NCBI GenBank assembly: GCA_003833135.1
Contig: QZLH01000662.1
Location: forward strand, 10,081-44,109
Reading direction: 5' to 3'
DNA: 34,029 nucleotides
From: Oehlia diaphana
Taxonomy: Eukaryota > Glomeromycota > Glomeromycetes > Glomerales > Glomeraceae
The notes below the pieces were generated by a model. It was not told where the DNA came from and made no database searches. It saw only the letters and a list, made by a program, of their open reading frames with translations. The translations under genes were made by a program, and so were the position numbers. Every line of letters begins with the position of its first letter. Position 1 is the first letter of the stretch. Below are positions 22,373 to 32,135 of the stretch, piece by piece.

Positions 22373-22861
22373 TAGTGTTGCGATCCGTTGATCCGTCAAT
22401 CCGCCAATCCGCGGATTTATTCGATTCGAAACCATCCGGATTAGATCCGGATGAAGATAAGAATGATTCACATCTGCTATTTCTGTATTTTCTGTATATA
22501 AATCTTATAAATCCGGATCCATCCGTTTGATGAGTACTGTTTTATAGTAATGGATCCATTCGGATGGTTATCCAGAATTCCGGATCATCCATTTATTTAT
22601 GGACCGGATTACAACTATTTGCGAAAATAACGGACCACCTAATTCATTATTCGACTGCGTATGAAATTTTCATATTTTTTGAATTTTCATACGCAGTCAT
22701 CCGCAGTTATATCACAATAATTCTAGCAGTTTACTTTGCGTGTATGACTGCGTATTGCTGCGTATGAAAATTTCATACGCAGTAGAAAATCGAATTAGGT
22801 GGTCCGTTATTTTTGCAAATAGCTGTAAACGGATGACGAATCCATCCGGATCGTAACACTA
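22373..22861. mobile_element. TIR element rich in ATCCG motifs, host of a Tc1-type MITE
   Basis: Ends TAGTGTTGCGATCCG (22373-22387) and the complement of CGGATCGTAACACTA (22847-22861) match with one mismatch. Many direct and inverted ATCCG/CGGAT words fill the arms (22380-22460, 22505-22600, 22828-22850). hAT-like ends are possible, but no 8 bp duplication is seen, and TA at both borders would also fit a TA target. The frames at 22279-22530 and 22564-22767 are products of these repeats. Confidence 0.6.
22612..22825. mobile_element. Tc1/mariner-type MITE, 214 bp, TA target duplication
   Basis: TIR CAACTATTTGCGAAAATAAC followed by GGACCACCTAATTC (from 22612) pairs with CAGCTATTTGCAAAAATAAC and the same GGACCACCTAATTC on the other strand (ending 22825). 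TA flanks both sides (22610-22611, 22826-22827). Inside are two hairpins built on GACTGCGTATGAAA (22653-22698 and 22745-22783). No coding capacity. Confidence 0.8.
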
Positions 22862-23399
22862 AATTTAATTAAAGATTTTTTTCCCCGCCTTTGCAAAGTT
22901 TTCCTCCAAGTTAAATTACATTTACCTTAAAAACGTTATCATAATTCCGGCTCTACATTTTACCCCTGTATATATATATATATTTCTGGGACTTGCAACC
23001 AACATGAATAGTCAATCCTTTTATAATTTTTCCTCTCTCGAAACATTTTTTATGCATTCATTTTACTCAGCCAGACCAATCTTATTTTCTCAACTGCATA
23101 ATTGTATATGAGTGACATATCGCAATTTAATCTTGAACGCAGATTAATTACAAGCATTTCGGTGATTATATATAATTAAAAAATCATGACATATAATTTT
23201 TTAATTTTTATTTTACATGCACTAGAATTTATAACTACGAACAGCAGCCTCGCCTGTTAAGCAAAAAAATCATAGCATGCTTCCACCATAATGATGCTAC
23301 ATGTAAATACTTCCATATGTACAGTAGAATGATTCCGATAACTATAAAATTTTTCTAAAAAAGAAATTTACGAAAAAGGGGTGAAGATTACAGTTAAAA
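22862..23399. other. AT-rich intergenic stretch
   Basis: No gene or bounded repeat recognised. A short TA run lies at 22972-22982. Confidence 0.35.
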
Positions 23400-23561
23400 A
23401 TGTGGTTGGACGTGAGATACTATGATGCGGACGAAATAATGCGAAGGAGTCCGGTTGCATGTCAAGAAGGATTTCTTGTAGTGGAAAACAAGAAATATTT
23501 TCGAAAATGGAATGCAGATATTAATGAGAATGACAACAAAGAACTGAAGTTGAAATATTGA
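23400..23561 (+). CDS. small ORF, 53 aa, coding-like, unrecognised
   Basis: ATG at 23400 to TGA at 23559-23561. The peptide starts MWLDVRYYDADEIMRRS and contains CQEGFLVVENKKYFRKWN, then an acidic/basic tail. Balanced composition and few Ile/Asn runs set it apart from random AT-rich frames. A GTTAGT donor-like site follows the stop at 23567, so it might be one exon of a decayed gene. No family assigned. A faintly similar pattern (RY...LQGFIVKNPVYFF) occurs at 31415-31490. Confidence 0.3.
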   Translation: MWLDVRYYDADEIMRRSPVACQEGFLVVENKKYFRKWNADINENDNKELKLKY

Positions 23562-23589
23562 AGCAGGTTAGTACTAAAAATTTGTAAAA

Positions 23590-24030
23590 ATTGGTAGGAG
23601 TATGATACTGGTAGCACTCCGTGGTCACAGTTTGCAAAAGCTTCCTTCCAGTTAAATGACTAGATCTAATGAACATCTTTCCATATGAATTATCACTTTG
23701 TTTAAACAGTCGAAATATTTGTTTAGTGATTAATCGCAGAACCTAAGCTTGCTGGTAAGTCAAATACTTGGATACATCCACAACTGAGGTTGTTATACTC
23801 ATTGCGAACAAATCTTGTCATAACCATAATGCAGCTATCATTCGTGTTATTCGTGCTGTTAGTAGCATGATGCCTCACTATAGGAGCCAAGCCCAGCCAT
23901 CTCCAGATTTTGACTGTTAGTAACGCGTTTCATCTAACTCAGAAACACTGATTTCTTTTATCTTCTTCTTATATTTATAGTAATGTGAGAAAAATAGTTT
24001 CTATAGTTTACTTCAAGTATGACTATATCG
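23590..24030 (+). pseudogene. secreted-protein-like pseudogene, copy 1
   Basis: ATG at 23829 opens a signal-peptide-like stretch MQLSFVLFVLLVA. It is cut by TGA at 23868-23870, then continues in frame as CLTIGAKPSH, which looks like the end of a signal peptide. The segment, with about 240 bp upstream and 200 bp downstream, is similar to 29140-29600. Shared words include CAAATCTTGTCATAA just before ATG and TATCACTTTGT further up. Mature product unknown. Confidence 0.5.
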
Positions 24031-25725
24031 ATCAGATTCAGAATGTGTTCCATAGCATTATGTTACTTCTTAAATCATATTTATTATACTTAAAATATCG
24101 AGACCTATAGCAGTGAATTGTTAAGGGAATGGATGAAGAAAATTTATAAAGTATGATTTTGAAGGGTATTATATTTCGTAACAGATGATCACAACGAAAT
24201 TGGTACAGAAAATATAAAATCCTGAGGTTATTACTTACTGTACGCAATATATAACATTTCGTTGAATGAATTCTTATTTACGATAATACAATGCACTTTG
24301 CTGAAATATAGGTTGTGTCGTTAAAGGTCAAAAAAGTATGCATTTACACCATTTATCACTAACTCTTTCATTAGTTCGCTTTTCGCCCATTCCGATCTAA
24401 ACTTATTAGATCAATTTCAGATAAGTTGAAGTTTGAACGGATTTTGTATGGCTAGGTAAAAAAGATAAAAAAGTTCCCTCTTATATGAATAATATGAACT
24501 TATATAATACCGGTCAAAATCTGCATAACGGGCTAGAGGTTAGAACCAAAACGACATGTATCGGACAGAATTAATTTGTGACCGTAAATCACGTGTGAAA
24601 TCAAACATTTTATCTATCTATTAATCCAAACTTAATTTTTTTGTCAAAATGTCTTAACTTTAGTTAATTTTAAAGCAAGTCAACTGTTTCTCATTTATAT
24701 TACGGCCTAATTTCTTGCTTGGCAGTTTATGCCAACTAAGGAAAAACTACTAAAGTAAATTTTTATATTCTATTCGTGTTGAATGAAGATTAAACTCAAA
24801 GAAAAGACTTTCACCATTGCAGGCTATTGAAAGATTAACAAAACCACGGCGGCCATTATTTGTTTGTTAAAACGAAGAAATTATTATAAATGTAGAAACC
24901 AAACCCACCCAATATTATTGCAACAACTTAACAATAATATCAAGAAATTTCTGAAATTACTTTTGGTCCAAAATAATGATATTATCGAACTGTTCCTTTT
25001 CAATCATCCCTGTTGAAATTCTCTGTTTTGACTTATGGTTTAGGTGCAGTACTGTTATATAGTTTCTTTATTCAAAAATAACGATAGTAGAATAAATATG
25101 TATGGTAGAAATTTTGCATGCTAGAACAGAAATGCACACCACCTCGATAAAAAATTATTTGTCTATTATTCGAAATGGGATTTTTAATTGGGACCAAGTT
25201 TTTAATACATGGTTAGAGTCTAGAATTACGTATATCTTTGGTTAAAATATAATAAAACTCGAAAGGCAATCAGTAATAAAAAAAAAGTGAATTGTTAAAA
25301 TTCCACGCCCTCCGAATGCTTTCATAATTTATAGAAGAGATGAAATCAAAACAAATTTTGCACAAAAGAACGGAGGCTGAAATCCAAATAACTATAAATT
25401 TAGCAGACTAATATTAACCACCCGTTGGAAATTAATCTTCTGAGGTAATTATGTAATATTTTATTTGTCAATAAATGCATTATTATAAAATAACTTATGT
25501 ATTATGAATATTGGACAAAAATATAGATGTGGAAAATGATCAAAGCAATTTAAAGTGCTTTACTGTTTGGGATTATTAAACACGTCCAATGTTTCAATTG
25601 GATTGTTAAAATGCAAGAAAAGCTTGGAATGTAAGAATTTATAGGATTGTATGTTTACTGGTATTTATTAAAATAAACTATTATGATTTTTTTAATAAAC
25701 CAAGGTTTCCACCTACTAATGAACA
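24031..25725. other. AT-rich intergenic stretch
   Basis: Nothing recognised except a CACGTG site at 24590. A 69-codon minus frame at 24038-24247 has no motif and overlaps the pseudogene's downstream homology. Treated as noise. Confidence 0.35.
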
Positions 25726-26330
25726 AATAAATGAATGGACCAGGATGTCTTTCAGTTGAAGACTTAAAATTTTACATGGACACTGATAAATCAAATGTTA
25801 TTATAAGTTCAAGATATCAGAGAATCTTCGCGGGAAATATATCTGCGCAGAACAACTTTTATGACTCACATGTAAGTATCGCGAAGATCTTAGCTTGCTG
25901 TAATATAACATTTATATTATTTTAATATATAAATTTCAATTCAAATCTTGAATTTATTTATTTTTTTTTCATAAATGAATCAGAATGGATCGATCCGACG
26001 TCATCTGAGAAGGAGTTTAAACGTGAATTGAAAGTTAAATATGAGGAACAATTCGGTATTATGAATGAATTCATTGATCATTGTTAGTAATTATATGCAT
26101 TTGGAATATATAATGAGTATTATACCGTTTGATGCACAAATTGTTTGAGATTGTTTGAGCTATTGGAAAGTTTCAATTTATTAATCCCTAAACATTATAA
26201 GATTACCAACAGCGATTTAGTTTTTTACGCATCACATCATGCAAGGAGGATTATCTAATAAGCAATTAATTCCGTCTTGATTAAAGAATTAAAGGGGTTG
26301 ACGTTACAAAAAGATGGATCTTTTTGAAAC
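25726..26330 (+). pseudogene. decayed multi-exon gene, family unrecognised
   Basis: Frame 1 (25731-25873) contains GCLSVEDLKFYMDTDKSN and RYQRIFAGNISAQNNFYDSH and ends at a good GTAAGT donor. After a T-rich stretch and CAG (25983), a second frame reads EWIDPTSSEKEFKRELKVKY followed by EEQFGIMNEFIDHC to a stop at 26087. The splice does not keep phase, which implies a frameshift. Later pieces (FNLLIPKHYKITNSDLVFYA, about 26175-26235; SVLIKELKGLTLQKDG, about 26271-26320) are coding-like with stops between them. No known domain recognised. Confidence 0.4.
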
Positions 26331-26734
26331 TAAAAAGCAATGACCATCGTAGATTCTCATTATGCACGACAGCACGAGTAATAATTTTAAAATTTTTATT
26401 TTTTAATGGTATTATTACGTGATTTATATATTGCATATCTAATTAATACGATTGAGCTGCGAGAACCAGATACTGAGAATGCAGTAAGGAACCTATATAA
26501 CGCGAATTGAGAAGATTTGAAATAATATCTAACTTGAATGAATGGAGTTTGCCTGTGATGGACCTTTAGCCAGTTATATATTATCTAAATCTTGGTAGAA
26601 TGGATCGAGTATTTGGCAGAAAAAATAAGAAAAATATCATGGATGAACTTAGCCCAGAGTATCCCTTCAACAATACCAGGACCATTATAATACCACATAT
26701 TGGTATTATATAATATTTATTAATAAATAGTGCA
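26331..26734. other. AT-rich stretch, possibly more of the decayed gene
   Basis: No clear frame. It lies between the unrecognised relic and the tandem duplication. Confidence 0.3.
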
Positions 26735-28372
26735 TCTATTTTTACATACTAGAAATAAATGTTAAGCGATGTTGATTAGATGAATAAAATGTTATGTTGG
26801 AATATCTATTTGAAGAATATGTGGATATGTACAGTATATTGTATATTTCTAATCAGCAATAACTAGTAGAAATAATCTGAATAGTTATGGTAATCAAGAA
26901 ACTTTGGTGATGAAGCAAGATGGGCGCTTAAAATTATTATCGAACTGTAATATCAGTATAAATATTAAAATTAGGATGATAAAGAGTTTCCATTTAAATG
27001 GTTAGATACTGAGAAAAAACAAATTAAAAGAAGTAGTGGTTCATATATCAAAAGAAAGTTGTTGCATCATTACAATGCTATTTCATACAAGAAATGTAAG
27101 CGAGCATGATTGATATTTGATTCACATGTTAGAAGAAAGAAAGGGACATGTCAGAATTGACTGAAGCAGAATTACGTCAAAGTTTTTTGGTCATTCCAGC
27201 GGCGCCGTAGCGAAACAGGAAGTTTACTATTGATAATAGTAGTACATTTACATCACTCTATTTACATACTTGAAATAAATGCTAAGTGATGTTGATTTGA
27301 TGAAATAAAAAAGAATTAATGCTTGGAATATTTATTTGAAGAATATACAAATAGATATCCTTAGCTTTATTATATATTTTCAGTCCATAATAACTAGTAG
27401 AAATCTGAATAGTTACGGTAATCAAGGAATTTGGTGATGAAGCAAGATGGGCGCTTAAAATTATTATCTAATTGTAATATGAGATAAATATTAATTTAAA
27501 ATGATTAATAATTGAGTACCGAAAGAAGAAAACACATAAACTTTCGCAAGTTTTACATGCCGTAATCCTTGTGAAATTTTACGCCGAAATCCTTCGCAAG
27601 TTTATTGACCGTAATCAAATCAAAAAAGTGGGTGTTCATATGTCAAAGAAAGTTGTTGCATCATTACAATGCTATTTCATACAGGAAATGTAAGCAAGCA
27701 TGATTGATATTTGATGCACAGTAGAAGATATGATAGAAAAAGAGATGTGTCATAATTGACTGAAGAATTATATCGGAAGTTTTTTGGGTCGGTTTCAGCG
27801 GCGTCATAGTGAAACCTGAAGTTTACTATTGATAATAGGGGTACATTTTCATCATTCTATTTACATACTAGAATAAATGCTAAGTGATGTTGATTTGATG
27901 AAATAAAAAAGAATTATATTATATGCTTGGAATATTTATTTGAAGAATATACAAACAGATATCCTTAGCTTTATTATATATTTTCAGTCAATAATAACTA
28001 GTAGAAATCTGAATAGTTACGGTAATCAAGGAAACTTTGGTGATGAAGCAAGATGGGCGCTTAAAATTATTAGCGAACTGTAGTATGAGTATTATTATAA
28101 AATAAATATTAAATTAGAATGATTGATAATTGAGTAACCGAAAGAAAACAAATCAAAAAAAAAGTGGTGGTTGTTCATATGTCAAAGAAAGTTGTTGCAT
28201 CATTACAATGCTATTTCATACAGGAAATGTAAGCAAGCATGATTGATATTTGATGCACAATAGAAGATATTATAGAAGAAAAAAAGGGATGTGTCAAAAT
28301 TGACTGCAGAATTATGCCGGAAGTTCTTTGGGTCGGTTCCAGCGGCGCCATAGTAAAACAGGAAGTTTACTA
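26735..28372. repeat. threefold tandem duplication of a 516-599 bp unit
   Basis: Units at 26735-27257, 27258-27856 and 27857-28372 each begin CTATTTACATACT (first copy CTATTTTTACATACT). Each contains GATGAAGCAAGATGGGCGCT, GTTGTTGCATCATTACAATG and CCAGCGGCGCC or near variants, in the same order. Units 2 and 3 are closest. Unit 2 carries an extra insert at about 27533-27616. In unit 3 an exon-like frame starts after TATATTTTCAG (27988) and reads NLNSYGNQGNFGDEARWALK to a stop at 28083. The same frame is shifted by small indels in units 1 and 2. The source gene is unknown. Confidence 0.85.
27533..27616. repeat. 84 bp insert of ~27 bp GCCGAAATCC-type repeats in unit 2
   Basis: Three imperfect units, TTTCGCAAGTTTTACATGCC, TTGTGAAATTTTACGCC and TTCGCAAGTTTATTGACC, are each followed by GWAATC. 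The insert is absent from the matching position in unit 3, so it arrived or expanded after the duplication, or was lost elsewhere. The core is the complement-type of the TTTCGGC word at the window start. Confidence 0.6.
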
Positions 28373-29139
28373 AGATATATAACCTGAGTCAATATGTTTA
28401 AAAAAGATGCCCAATTAACAACAATGATAGCGAAAAACTATTAAGGGAGTGAACTACAGTTAATCAATTATAAAATTGATGAGAAATAGCCGAGTTCTTG
28501 GATTGTTGGATGGTTCTAAAACCAATGGATAATCAGCAATGCCATTTAAATTATTATATTCAACTTTTACTATTACCACTTGGATTTAATCATATTTAGA
28601 ATTTATATTCCATCAATTCTCGCTTATACGTAACAATATTAAGGATTTAGGAATAAAAAATATTAATCTGAATATTTTGCTCAAGGATATGAATCATTAT
28701 TATATTGTAACTATTAAATAAAAAATAAAAATTTATTCAATCCTTTATTAAATCTTATATATAACAATGATATATAAAGGAATTTTACATTAATTAGTCA
28801 TTTCATCCATAGTAAAAAATCGGTTGATCATGTTTCTGTTTACTAGTAATAAAAGATCTTAGAATATAAGGTGAGATTCTTTTGTCAAATTTAATTATTA
28901 CTTGTTAGGATTTCATGGCGCAGTAAATTATTACAAAGTACCATTTTGAGCTTTACTTACATTATACAGATTTTGCTTCAAAATAAGAAAAAATAACGAA
29001 TTTTCATATATATGATTTAAATCTCAAATAGAGACGTGAGTATACGCGTAAATTCTTGCGTAAACAACAATGATTTGCAAAACTTATCTAAGTCTGATAC
29101 ATTGCTTTAATGGTTTTAGCGTTATTTTGATCATTCATA
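28373..29139. other. AT-rich intergenic stretch with a coding-like scrap
   Basis: A frame at about 28640-28721 (NNIKDLGIKNINLNILLKDM) ends in TAA and looks like the tail of a lost gene. Otherwise nothing recognised. Confidence 0.3.
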
Positions 29140-29600
29140 TGAGAATTGGGCAGTGTTAGTAGTACTCTTTGTGCAAAAGATGGTAGGATTATTCTGGTCA
29201 ATGCTTACCAGACCTGACGTATGGAAGGTGGTCTACTATGATGCGTTCTACCATTGATGTGTTCTATCACTTTGTCAAAAGATCGAAAGTACCTCTGTTA
29301 GTGACTAATCAGTAGAATCCAGGTATGTGATCTTACTATCTACAATTGGGGTTGTCGCCGTTCGTCACTAGCGAGTCAAATCTTGTCATAATCACAATGC
29401 AGTTGTCATCTCAATTAGCAGCTGTGCTGCTTGTGGCATAGTTCTTCGCTGTAGAAGCTATTCCCAGAAATCTTCATCTAATTCAGAAATTATACTTACT
29501 TTTTTATTGTCTTCTTAGTTCTTATATCTAGCTACCGTAACTTGAGTACAAAAAAAATCCGCTTTCAGGTAGATGTCAAACGGAAAATTTGCTTCAATGA
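29140..29600 (+). pseudogene. secreted-protein-like pseudogene, copy 2
   Basis: Counterpart of the copy at 23590-24030. ATG at 29397 gives MQLSSQLAAVLLVA, cut by TAG at 29439-29441 at the same place where copy 1 has TGA. The frame continues FFAVEAIPRN. Upstream CAAATCTTGTCATAATCACA and downstream CATCTAATTCAGAAA also match copy 1. Divergence is substantial, so the duplication is old. Probably a signal peptide with Trp at the stop site before decay. Confidence 0.5.
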
Positions 29601-30725
29601 TCTGATTCACATTATATTAAGATTTACTTATCTTTAGTTTAGCGTTCTGAAGCCTCACAGTATCACAACAATCATGGGCAGGAGAGGTGGGCAGGAGGAA
29701 TTACATAAGAACTGTAACTGTATTCGATAATTCTAGTGAAAAATTCTAATATGAATCAGAGTATTCATCAAAAATTTTATTTTTTGGGACTAGCAATAAT
29801 TGCATACTACTATTAGCATATGATAGAATCTGAAAAATAGTTCGTCAAATATAAATGTCGAAACCAGCATAATAAGACAAAAATAGTTATAGCATGAACA
29901 TCAAAAGCAACGGATAATTATATTATTCTTGAGTTGCGCAAAGTTTATGTTATAATTATGCTTGAGAAAAACTGTTTAACATAAACGAGCATCAATAACA
30001 GGAATACATATATATACAGTATATAAATCAAAAAGTGTTAAATATAATTAGGGAAAGAAAAAACATATATTTTGAAATCGGAACGAGTAAGATGATGAAT
30101 TATTAGGTTTAAACTTGGATTTATTATATTTGATTATATGATTATAATTACTTTTAAAATTCAAAATCTCCCTAAAATCCTAAATAAAGATCAAGATCAA
30201 ATCACTTTCATAAAGAAATAGAAATTAATACGAAAATCGTATCGATTCTCTAAATAGAATTAGCCATAAATATCGTACATATCGTACTTGATGAACCTAA
30301 GGTGGATTGTTTAAAGAAATAATTGAACGGTATATAATTTTATGGCCGGACAATGGATAAAATTCGTACCAGAAGACTACAATAAAGCAATGGATCATTT
30401 GAAATACCTGTGCTGTGATGAGCCTATATAGTAATCCGATTTATATTTACAAAACTTTATTGGTTGTGATAATGCATTTAATAGTAGTATTAATATTTCA
30501 GTACTGCTGCAAATATTTTTTTTTGACCTTCGTCTTTTGCCTTTATGAACATTTTTCGATCGAGTCGTTTATAGATTGAAAGAACACGTTCACTATTCGT
30601 TCATTTAGCTTTAGGCTGTTCTCATTTCAATTATTTCAATTGAAAGTTAAGGGTACTACCAGTAGTTATGGTCACCATATCAGAATTATGATGTACTTTT
30701 GGTCAGAATTAAAAATCTAATAAAA
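29601..30725. other. AT-rich intergenic stretch
   Basis: No gene, RNA or bounded repeat recognised. Confidence 0.35.
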
Positions 30726-30820
30726 TACTGGCCGCCAATTAAAGCGGGACGTGAGTTGGGTTTAGAACCTATCTGCTGTGGCCTAAGGGGAGTTTCTCTT
30801 AGTACGCAAACTCCACGGAC
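30726..30820 (+). pseudogene. rnl: fragment of mitochondrial large-subunit rRNA in the nuclear genome (NUMT)
   Basis: GGCCGCCAATTAAAGCGGGACGTGAGTTGGGTTTAGAAC-type sequence, then CCTATCTGCTGTGG, then CTTAGTACG, follows in order the highly conserved 3' domain of bacterial/mitochondrial 23S-type rRNA (E. coli 23S about 2530-2660). About 20 conserved bases between GGTTTAGAAC and CCTATCTGC (the GTCGTGAGACAGTTCGGTC segment) are missing, and the sarcin-ricin loop after AGTACG is altered. It cannot be functional. Overlapping 73- and 65-codon frames on both strands are artefacts. Confidence 0.75.
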
Positions 30821-31399
30821 AAATAATTTTATTATGCGCAAAATCCACTTCAGCAAAGTAATATGCAAATTCAATTCCAACAATAGTTTCTTAAATGAAT
30901 TATTTCATACTTTTGATTAAAGATCAGTTCAAATTGTTATTCTTCATCCGGAGCAAGCTTTTTAATAATTAGTAATAAAATCACATGATAAACCAAATAC
31001 TGGTGAAATCACGTGATATCATCGTGGTCGAGATATTTTCGATCAGAACTAAACTTTGAGCAAGTACTAACTTAGCATATCTAATTTTATCAAAGATTTG
31101 ATTGTCATAATTTACTATTAAAGTTTGATAATTTAGTAAAATACAATTTAACGAAATACCAGTTATCCTGTAATTGAAACAGATTTTTAATCCGATTAAA
31201 AAATTGCCAATAAGTCAACCTGTGGGTCAATTCTAGTGTAATTATTTCGGGGAAAATATATCAAGTTATATGTCTCGTTTCAAGCGTACTGAAACTATTA
31301 GAAGACTCCATTGAATGCACTAGCACGTTCTATTTGATTATGTCTCCTGAAATGATAAACACAGATTGAATAATCTAATTTTGATACTACAGGTACTGA
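30821..31399. other. AT-rich intergenic stretch
   Basis: It holds a TCACGTGAT site at 31009-31017 and nothing else recognised. Confidence 0.35.
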
Positions 31400-31591
31400 A
31401 GAAACAACCCAGTGAGATATATAGAAATTCCAAAAGTAGATAAAGACGTCGCATTATTGCAAGGATTTATTGTAAAAAATCCGGTTTATTTTTTTGGGGA
31501 CATTCCTAGCATAATTATTCTCGAGGAAAATATAATGTTTACTTTGTTAACTGCTAACTACCCGAATTTCGATATATTGCTCTTCTATTAA
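31400..31591 (+). pseudogene. coding-like open frame without start, unrecognised
   Basis: A 63-codon open stretch lacks an initial ATG and ends at TAA 31589-31591. It includes VRYIEIPKVDKDVALLQGF, IVKNPVYFFGDIPSIIIL and FTLLTANYPNFDILLFY. Composition is clearly protein-like. It may be an internal or terminal exon of a decayed gene. No family assigned. Confidence 0.3.
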
Positions 31592-32135
31592 TATATTTCT
31601 ATGCTATAGATTATGATAAATTCGCCACGGAAATGTGATTACAATTATATTGACGCTTACTTGGCGTCAGTGGATGACCAATTTAATTGTTTTGCCTTGA
31701 AAATATTTTTATTTGTGTAATAAATTTTCATTTTATAAGGTTTCAAAAAAAAAAAAAAAAAATAAAACCTAAACTAAAGTATAAGATCTTTAAGATGAAT
31801 CGTTTCATTCAAATTCATTCATATAACAGTAATACTGTACTATATATAGTCCGGGATCCTATATTACAACTCAAGAGGATTGTAGTTACAACTCAAGTTG
31901 GTTTTGCTTATCATTAAAATGAATGATCTTTTAAAAATTGCAACAGAGTAAGAAAATGCGTACGAGACGCAGTAACTATAATTAAAAAATTATTAAAATT
32001 ATTATTGTTGTTATTATATTACAAATTATTAAAAACATTAAAGTAATACTAAAAAATTAATTTTTTTTCTTTTTTCCTTCGCTAAAAGAATAAAATCTTT
32101 TACATACTGTACGTCAAAACTATATTTTATTTTTT
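31592..32135. other. AT-rich intergenic stretch with a poly(A) junction
   Basis: A small hairpin TGACGC-TTACTTG-GCGTCA lies at about 31651-31669. AATAAA-like AATAAATTTT is followed by GGTTTC and 18 A (31745-31762), which is how a retroposed transcript end would look. AGACGCAGTAAC at 31965-31976 recurs beyond the methyltransferase gene. Confidence 0.4.

Noticed and set aside
22279..22767. 83- and 67-codon plus-strand ORFs
   Set aside because: Both lie inside TIR elements and translate ATCCG repeats and hairpin arms.
30686..30920. Protein-coding genes on either strand over the rRNA fragment
   Set aside because: The conserved sequence is explained by rRNA similarity, and both strands are open only by chance.
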